Below are positions 39,830 through 44,927 of a stretch of 44,927 bases of DNA, one piece after another. A program made the translations under genes and the position numbers. Within the stretch, counting starts at the first letter, position 1, and the number at the start of each line of letters is the position of its first letter. Location of the stretch: the NCBI GenBank assembly GCA_947491475.1, contig CANLKN010000021.1:1-44927 (forward strand), read 5' to 3'. Under the pieces are notes generated by a model, which ran no database searches, was not told the origin of the DNA, and saw nothing but the letters and a program-made list of their open reading frames with translations. This DNA comes from Akkermansiaceae bacterium. Its GTDB lineage: Bacteria; Verrucomicrobiota; Verrucomicrobiia; Verrucomicrobiales; Akkermansiaceae.

Positions 39830-42426
39830 AAATGAATATTAAAAAACAGATCCGCACGGTAGTTGTTGGATTGTCACTCTGTGTTTTATCAAGTTCTGTC
39901 GCGAAGAGTGAGGCATTTCCCGAGTCACCCACGGTGCGGCTGGATACTGCCGCAGCCAAGCAGTTGGTTGAGCAGGAGTGGACAGTGCAGCGCGGAGATA
40001 AAACGGTGCAAGATGCCGTTGCCGATGAGCTGGTGCGCTGTGAACGCATTCTCAACAGGCAGGGAAAACCGTCCGATGCCCCCGAGCGCATTCAGCTCGC
40101 GAAGTGGAAGGCGATCCCTGCGGATGATCAGCTCTACACGGATGTGCGGCGGTTTAAGCGCGGCGTTCTGCTGGGCGATCCACAATTGGATTTTTCGCAA
40201 ATCCTCTGCATCGACAACCCCTACGTCCAAGGAAGCGAGTGTTTCCATGAGGTAAGGCATCGCAACGAGGATACCGCCACGGTTGGCGGGCGATTGCTGC
40301 TGCTTGACGGGCTCGGGCCGGATGCGGACGTCCGCAAACTGGCACCAACCGGTTGCCCTGCCGCCTTCTGGCGCCCCGACCTTTCCTTTGACGGGAAGAA
40401 AGTGGTCTTCTGCATGAAGAAGGAGAATGAGTCCGCCTACCACATTTACGAGATAGGACTCGACGGCACAGGGTTGAGGCAGATCACGCACGGCGACTAT
40501 AATGATCTCGATCCAGTTTATGCGCCCGACGGCGGCATCATCTTCACCACGACGCGAGTCAATCAGTTTTTGCGTTGTGGGGGCTCCAACTTCCGAATGT
40601 TCGTGCTGGCACGCATGGATGCCAACGGCAAAAACATCTACTTCATTAGCACCAACGCCGAAATCGATTTGACGCCGGTGTTCATGCCGGATGGGCGACT
40701 GCTCTATACCCGCTGGGAATATGATGACAAGGAAATCGTACGCATCCAGAGCCTGTGGACAGTCAATGCGGATGGCACCGCACCGAATGCGTTTTGGGGT
40801 AACCAAAGCAGATGGCCCGACATGCTGCTTCACGCCCGCCCGATTCCCGGCACGCGCAAGGTTGTTTTTCAAGCAGCGGGACACCACGATGTCTTTGAGG
40901 GTGGGTTGGGCATCGTCGATCAGAGCGAGGGCATGAATTACCCCGACGGAGTTTACAATCTCACGTCAAGCTTGCCGTGGGCGGAAGTCGGCAGAGGTCC
41001 GGACGATAAGCTCTATAACCCGGAGTTTTCCTCGCCAGCCTGTTATGGAGGCTTCACCACTCCGTTTCCGGTAAGCCGCGACCTGCTGCTGGTTTCGGCC
41101 CGTATCGGACCCGGCAAATCCGCATACAATCTCTATCTGATGGACTACGACGGCAATATGGAGCTGCTCTATCAGGGAGGCTTCAATATTCTTCACGCCA
41201 TACCGGTTCGCAAGCGTCCTGCGCCACCCGTAATTCCTTCCACAGTTCAATGGCCGGGGAAAATGACTGCGCCGGAACAGGAAGCCAAACCAGCTACCTT
41301 TTATAGCTCGGATATTTATGAAGGCACCACGATTCCACGAGGACTCGCGAAGGCATTGCGCATTCTCGAAATACTGCCGCAAAGCTACTGCGACGGCAAG
41401 CGTTCGAGCGGCCCCGAGATGATGAGTTATTTCAAACAGGGTATGCCTGCCCATTATTGGATGACCGGCGAAACGTCGGTATCGTTTGTGATGGATGACA
41501 CACCCAAACGGATCCTCGGCACGGTTCCGGTCGAAGAAGACGGGAGCGTTAATTTCTCGGTGCCTCCGATGCGCTCGCTCTATTTCCAGTTGCTGGATGA
41601 GAGGGGGCTGTGTCTGCAGACCATGCGCTCAACCACTCACGCCATGCCGGGGGAAGTGCGCGGCTGCGTCGGCTGTCACGAAACGCGGCCTGTCGCACCG
41701 TCGCCGAAGCAGTCGATTGCGGTTAAGCGGGCTCCGTCCGAGATCACGCCGCCGGCCTGGGGCGACGCAACTGTTGGGTTCCCGCGCTTTGTGCAGCCGG
41801 TGCTGGACAAGCACTGCGTCTCCTGCCACGGCGGGCCAAAGCCTGACGGAGAGTTGGATCTGACGCACCGCACGGAAGAAGGCACTTTGCTGAGCTGGCC
41901 TTATGTCAAACTGGTCTTCGGCAATAAGCCTGGGGCAACTCTGGAAGAAATCAAGAAGACGAGCATTGCCGGCCCCATCTTCCCCTATGCGCTATACCCC
42001 AATCCCGAGGTCAAGATACCCACGCCGGACACGGTCGTCCCGCCGATGACGGCGATGAGTTACCGGAGCCCGCTGATCGAGATCATCAGCTCTGGAAAGC
42101 ATTACGACGTAAAAGTTTCGCCCGAAGAAGAAGCCATGATCATTGCCTGGATCGACACGCTCTGTCTCTATATGGGATCAGAGGAGCTTCTTCAACAGCC
42201 CGACATCGATCCGGCGGAGTATTATTTTGATCCAGTCCGTAAATATTTCACTTATCCACCGCGCATGAGCACGATGCCGGAGGTTCATCGCGCCTTCCAG
42301 CAGGACGACTTCCAATCTCAGGATGATCGCCTTCCGCGCGATGCCGATGGCAAGGTGCTGCCTTCGATCTATTACGAGGGTAATAAACTGAGGTATAGGA
42401 TTCCCAAACAGGAGGAGAAAAGATGA
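39826..42426 (+). CDS. HzsA-like secreted PD40-propeller protein with two c-type heme motifs
   Basis: The 866-residue protein has a signal peptide (about 1-29, TVVVGLSLCVLSSSVAKSEA). The middle is a beta-propeller with PD40/TolB-like blades (FWRPDLSFDGKKVVFCMKKE, IYEIGLDGTGLRQITHGDYN, LDPVYAPDGGIIFTT, LTPVFMPDGRLLYTRWEYDD). The C-terminal part carries heme-binding CVGCH (from residue 614) and CVSCH (from 664). This is the layout of hydrazine-synthase-alpha-like proteins that are widespread in Planctomycetes and Verrucomicrobia lacking anammox. A hydrazine role is therefore not implied; it is probably a periplasmic redox or electron-transfer enzyme. It is coupled to TetR upstream and followed 27 nt later by a second diheme protein gene. 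Confidence 0.78.
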   Translation: MKMNIKKQIRTVVVGLSLCVLSSSVAKSEAFPESPTVRLDTAAAKQLVEQEWTVQRGDKTVQDAVADELVRCERILNRQGKPSDAPERIQLAKWKAIPADDQLYTDVRRFKRGVLLGDPQLDFSQILCIDNPYVQGSECFHEVRHRNEDTATVGGRLLLLDGLGPDADVRKLAPTGCPAAFWRPDLSFDGKKVVFCMKKENESAYHIYEIGLDGTGLRQITHGDYNDLDPVYAPDGGIIFTTTRVNQFLRCGGSNFRMFVLARMDANGKNIYFISTNAEIDLTPVFMPDGRLLYTRWEYDDKEIVRIQSLWTVNADGTAPNAFWGNQSRWPDMLLHARPIPGTRKVVFQAAGHHDVFEGGLGIVDQSEGMNYPDGVYNLTSSLPWAEVGRGPDDKLYNPEFSSPACYGGFTTPFPVSRDLLLVSARIGPGKSAYNLYLMDYDGNMELLYQGGFNILHAIPVRKRPAPPVIPSTVQWPGKMTAPEQEAKPATFYSSDIYEGTTIPRGLAKALRILEILPQSYCDGKRSSGPEMMSYFKQGMPAHYWMTGETSVSFVMDDTPKRILGTVPVEEDGSVNFSVPPMRSLYFQLLDERGLCLQTMRSTTHAMPGEVRGCVGCHETRPVAPSPKQSIAVKRAPSEITPPAWGDATVGFPRFVQPVLDKHCVSCHGGPKPDGELDLTHRTEEGTLLSWPYVKLVFGNKPGATLEEIKKTSIAGPIFPYALYPNPEVKIPTPDTVVPPMTAMSYRSPLIEIISSGKHYDVKVSPEEEAMIIAWIDTLCLYMGSEELLQQPDIDPAEYYFDPVRKYFTYPPRMSTMPEVHRAFQQDDFQSQDDRLPRDADGKVLPSIYYEGNKLRYRIPKQEEKR

Positions 42427-42453
42427 AACCATGAGTCATTAAAGAGACTTATT

Positions 42454-44289
42454 ATGAAGCGAATAGCCCGCATTCTTTTAGCCGTAATTTCATTGTGTTA
42501 TTGTCAATCTTCAGCAGAGGTTTCGGCGCAGAACCTTAAAGGTTTATCTCCTTGCGCGCTGGCGGCCACAGCGGACGGCCTGGATATTTATATTGCCGAA
42601 TACACCGCCAATCAGATCGTAAAACTTAATCTGGCATCAGGAAAAGTCATACAAACGATAAATACGACCTTGCCTCCGACCGGTTTGGCGCTGGGTAAAA
42701 AAACCGGTCAACTATATGTGACTCTGGAAGCTCCAAAAGGCCAGGTTGTTTCCTACATGGTAAACTCAGGAGAAATGGCTTGGGAAACGAGTGTTGGAAA
42801 TTCCCCACTGTCGCCAGCATTAAGTTCGGACGACAAAACATTGGCTGTATGCAATCGCTTTTCAAACAGCGTCAGTCTTATAGATGCCGAGACCGGGAAG
42901 GAGAAGGGTCGTGTGGCGACAACCCGTCAACCGATAGCAGCGGCGTTTACTCCTGACGGCAGCCAATTGCTCGTCGCCAACCATCTTCCCGCCATGGCGG
43001 CGATAGATGATTATGTTTGCGCGGAAGTGTCACTCATTGATCCGCGCAATAATACAATCATCACCAGCGTGAAACTTGAAAATGGCGCGACAGGTGTTCG
43101 TGGTGTTTGCATTTCTCCTGATGGTTTGTTTGCTTACATCACCCACACGATAGGTCGTTATCAAGTGCCGACAACCCAGATCGAAAAGGGTTGGATTAAT
43201 ACCAACGCAATGACCGTTATTGATCTCAAATCAAAGAAACCATATTGCACGATCATGCTGGATGATCTGGATCTTGGTGCCGCAAATCCATGGGGCATTG
43301 CCTGCACATGGGATGGATCCAAACTGTGCGTCTCTCATTCTGGGACGCATGAAATCAGCGTCATTGACCGTCTGGCATTGCATGAACAAATACAAAGAAT
43401 TGAAAAGGGCGAAAAAGTCAATGGATCCAAATCCATTGCAGATGCAGCGAATGACTTGAGTTTTTTAACTGGTATTCGTCAGAGGATTCCACTTTCAGGC
43501 AATGGTCCGAGGAGCTTATGCGCCGCAGGGGATAAGGCAGTCGTCGCAAACTATTTTACCGATGATATTTCCCTGGTTTCGTTGGATGGAAAAGGCGCGG
43601 AGGTCCAAAAGGTTTCATTGGGTTCAAATGCCGCGGTTTCAATCGAAAGAAAGGGAGAGATGCTGTTCAATGATGCACAATATACTTTTCAGAAATGGTT
43701 GAGCTGTTCCACGTGCCACCCCGACACGCGTTCGGATGGCCTGAATTGGGATTTGCTAAATGACGGCATTGGCAATCCCAAAAACACTAAAAGCTTGCTG
43801 TTGTCTTTTCTAACGCCTCCAACCACATGGACGGCTGTGCGCCGGGATGCCAAAGAATCGGTTCAAGCGGGTATCCGTCACATCCAATTTACTGAACGTC
43901 CTGAGGAACACGGCAGTGCCATAGAGGCGTATCTCAGGACATTTCAGCCAACTCCAAGCCCTTTTTTAATTGATGGCAAGCTCAGCGAGGACGCGATTCG
44001 AGGCAAAGCGACATTCGAGCGTGCCGGATGCGCTGACTGCCACACGCCTCCGCTATTCACGGATATGAAATCCCACAACATGGGTTTGGGGAGAGGCGCG
44101 GAAGAGGATAAAATCTTCGACACGCCCTCGCTGATCGAGTGTTGGAGAAACGCGCCCTATCTGCATGACGGCCGCGCGGCAACCCTCAAAGATATATTTT
44201 TAAGGCATGATACGACAGACAAGTTTGGGGCGAAGAATCTGAGTGAAAATGAACTCAACGATCTTCTGGAGTATGTCTTGTCACTATGA
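42454..44289 (+). CDS. YVTN beta-propeller fused to a MauG/cytochrome c peroxidase-like diheme domain
   Basis: The 611-residue protein has a signal peptide (about 1-25). Residues 30-390 are a YVTN/YncE-type propeller (LDIYIAEYTANQIVKLNLAS, NRFSNSVSLIDAETGKEKGR, VTLIDPRNNTIITSV-like blades). Residues about 395-611 are a diheme cytochrome with CSTCH at 418 and CADCH at 526, plus NPKNTKSLLLSFLTPPTTW and APYLHDGRAATLKDIFLRHD, the usual MauG/CcpA landmarks. It should sit in the periplasm and exchange electrons with its HzsA-like neighbour or oxidise a protein or sugar substrate. The DNA looks richer in A/T than genes further left, hinting at a separate origin. The start has AAAGAGAC upstream as a weak ribosome site. 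Confidence 0.8.
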   Translation: MKRIARILLAVISLCYCQSSAEVSAQNLKGLSPCALAATADGLDIYIAEYTANQIVKLNLASGKVIQTINTTLPPTGLALGKKTGQLYVTLEAPKGQVVSYMVNSGEMAWETSVGNSPLSPALSSDDKTLAVCNRFSNSVSLIDAETGKEKGRVATTRQPIAAAFTPDGSQLLVANHLPAMAAIDDYVCAEVSLIDPRNNTIITSVKLENGATGVRGVCISPDGLFAYITHTIGRYQVPTTQIEKGWINTNAMTVIDLKSKKPYCTIMLDDLDLGAANPWGIACTWDGSKLCVSHSGTHEISVIDRLALHEQIQRIEKGEKVNGSKSIADAANDLSFLTGIRQRIPLSGNGPRSLCAAGDKAVVANYFTDDISLVSLDGKGAEVQKVSLGSNAAVSIERKGEMLFNDAQYTFQKWLSCSTCHPDTRSDGLNWDLLNDGIGNPKNTKSLLLSFLTPPTTWTAVRRDAKESVQAGIRHIQFTERPEEHGSAIEAYLRTFQPTPSPFLIDGKLSEDAIRGKATFERAGCADCHTPPLFTDMKSHNMGLGRGAEEDKIFDTPSLIECWRNAPYLHDGRAATLKDIFLRHDTTDKFGAKNLSENELNDLLEYVLSL

Positions 44290-44315
44290 ACGCGTTCATT
44301 CCTTCACACGTGTTT

Positions 44316-44768
44316 CTACCGGGTTGCGGCATTCAGCACCATGCTGGTAAGCTTTTCAAGCACATGCCGGTCGGCAACGGTGAGGGAGTTCATTTGATCC
44401 CCCCCCTTCCACCCGGTTAGCAGGTCTTGTATCAGAGCGGTTTTAAGAGCGTGGATTTTGCTTAGCAGTTCCGCTTATATCTCATAATCATCCGTCAGAG
44501 ATTTCATACGAACCTCTATCTCAATAAGTTCATCCATTGGCGGAACTGGAAGCAGCGTGGCCCTTAGAGTATCCGACTTGATTGAAGACATAATGCCGCC
44601 CTGCTCGTCCTTTAAAAAGTGATTGAGAACCCAAGATGCTTGGTTGATCTGTCAGGCAAGGTAGGGGTAATACACAGTCTGGTCGAGTGAGATGGTCCAG
44701 GTATGTTTGGATGACAGCGCTGTTCCGATATTGGCAGGAACCACGCAAAAACGACCAACTGTCACCAT
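44316..44768 (-). pseudogene. HsdS (type I restriction specificity subunit) C-terminal remnant with two in-frame stops
   Basis: On the minus strand from about 44768 the reading is MVTVGRFCVVPANIG, LSSKHTWTISLDQTVYYPYL, a TGA stop (44654-44652), SWVLNHFLKDEQGGIMSSIK, SDTLRATLLPVPPMDELIEI, a TAA stop (44477-44475), then LLSKIHALKTALIQDLLTGW. These are the second target-recognition domain and the coiled, LLTG-ending conserved region of HsdS. A frameshift probably lies near 44770, upstream of which WDGSG appears in another frame. The gene is dead. No HsdM or HsdR is visible before the window ends. Confidence 0.85.
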
Positions 44769-44927
44769 GATCTTGATCCACTGCCGTCCCACAGACTGGG
44801 CGCGGCGCGCCCTGAGCCTTGATTTTGCAAGGCCCTGAGGTCGTTTCGGGAGAATGGCGATTGCGACTTTTTTGCGAGCAGTTGATATATCCCGGTGTTT
44901 ACACGGCGATGCTGTCCCATGACATCA

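Noticed and set aside
39826-42426. True anammox hydrazine synthase
   Set aside because: Only the alpha-like architecture is present; no beta or gamma subunits or other anammox genes are nearby, and such homologues are common in non-anammox PVC bacteria.
42423-42434. Tiny frame ATG AAA CCA TGA behind a strong AGGAGG at the end of the HzsA-like gene
   Set aside because: Three codons cannot be called a gene. It may help coupling to the next gene or be chance.

Overview
The window is GC-rich DNA from what is most likely a member of the PVC group, probably Verrucomicrobiota. This is inferred from gene content, not from a marker gene. The evidence is clusters of secreted glycoside hydrolases of the GH106, GH116/DUF608, GH95-like, GH36 and GH32/43-like types; right-handed beta-helix proteins with Tat signals; an HzsA-like PD40/cytochrome protein; a UroD-fold methyltransferase-like protein beside glycosidases; and many starts without a Shine-Dalgarno sequence. 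No rRNA, tRNA, CRISPR array or intact insertion sequence was seen.

Positions 1-6055 hold accessory and decaying DNA. A truncated alpha/beta hydrolase overlaps a bacterial Cys-loop (pentameric) ligand-gated ion channel gene, which is followed by an outer-membrane barrel gene. After these come the wrecks of a SulP transporter (reading in frame into an intact secreted protein gene), an ABC ATPase and a GntR regulator, and then a full-length lipoprotein lipase paralogous to the truncated hydrolase at the left edge.

Positions 6056-38945 are a large polysaccharide-utilisation region. An AraC-type regulator precedes four transcription units. Each begins with the same ~23-bp element 53-56 nt before the first ATG: (1) a GH106 alpha-L-rhamnosidase-like enzyme; (2) a beta-helix protein and a sialidase-fold protein; (3) two GH116-like enzymes, a GH95-like enzyme, a third GH116-like enzyme, a pectate-lyase-fold protein and a GH32/43-like propeller; (4) a second beta-helix protein, a cytoplasmic GH36 alpha-galactosidase-like enzyme and a UroD-fold protein. 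A Tat-exported GH116 enzyme on the minus strand closes the region. The secreted enzymes would trim a complex heteroglycan, and GH36 would act on imported oligosaccharides. No transporter gene is present in the window.

The most striking property of this region is its mosaic structure. Unrelated enzyme families share nearly identical 5' ends (promoter, start and first codons, or signal peptide). Several genes share identical 3' ends, and orphan 5' and 3' ends remain where the gene bodies are gone. This suggests that enzyme bodies are exchanged by recombination between fixed ends.

Positions 38946-44927 hold a TetR regulator with a palindromic candidate operator, translationally coupled to an HzsA-like diheme PD40 protein and followed by a YVTN-propeller/MauG-like diheme fusion. 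The window ends in the remnant of a type I restriction specificity (HsdS) gene.
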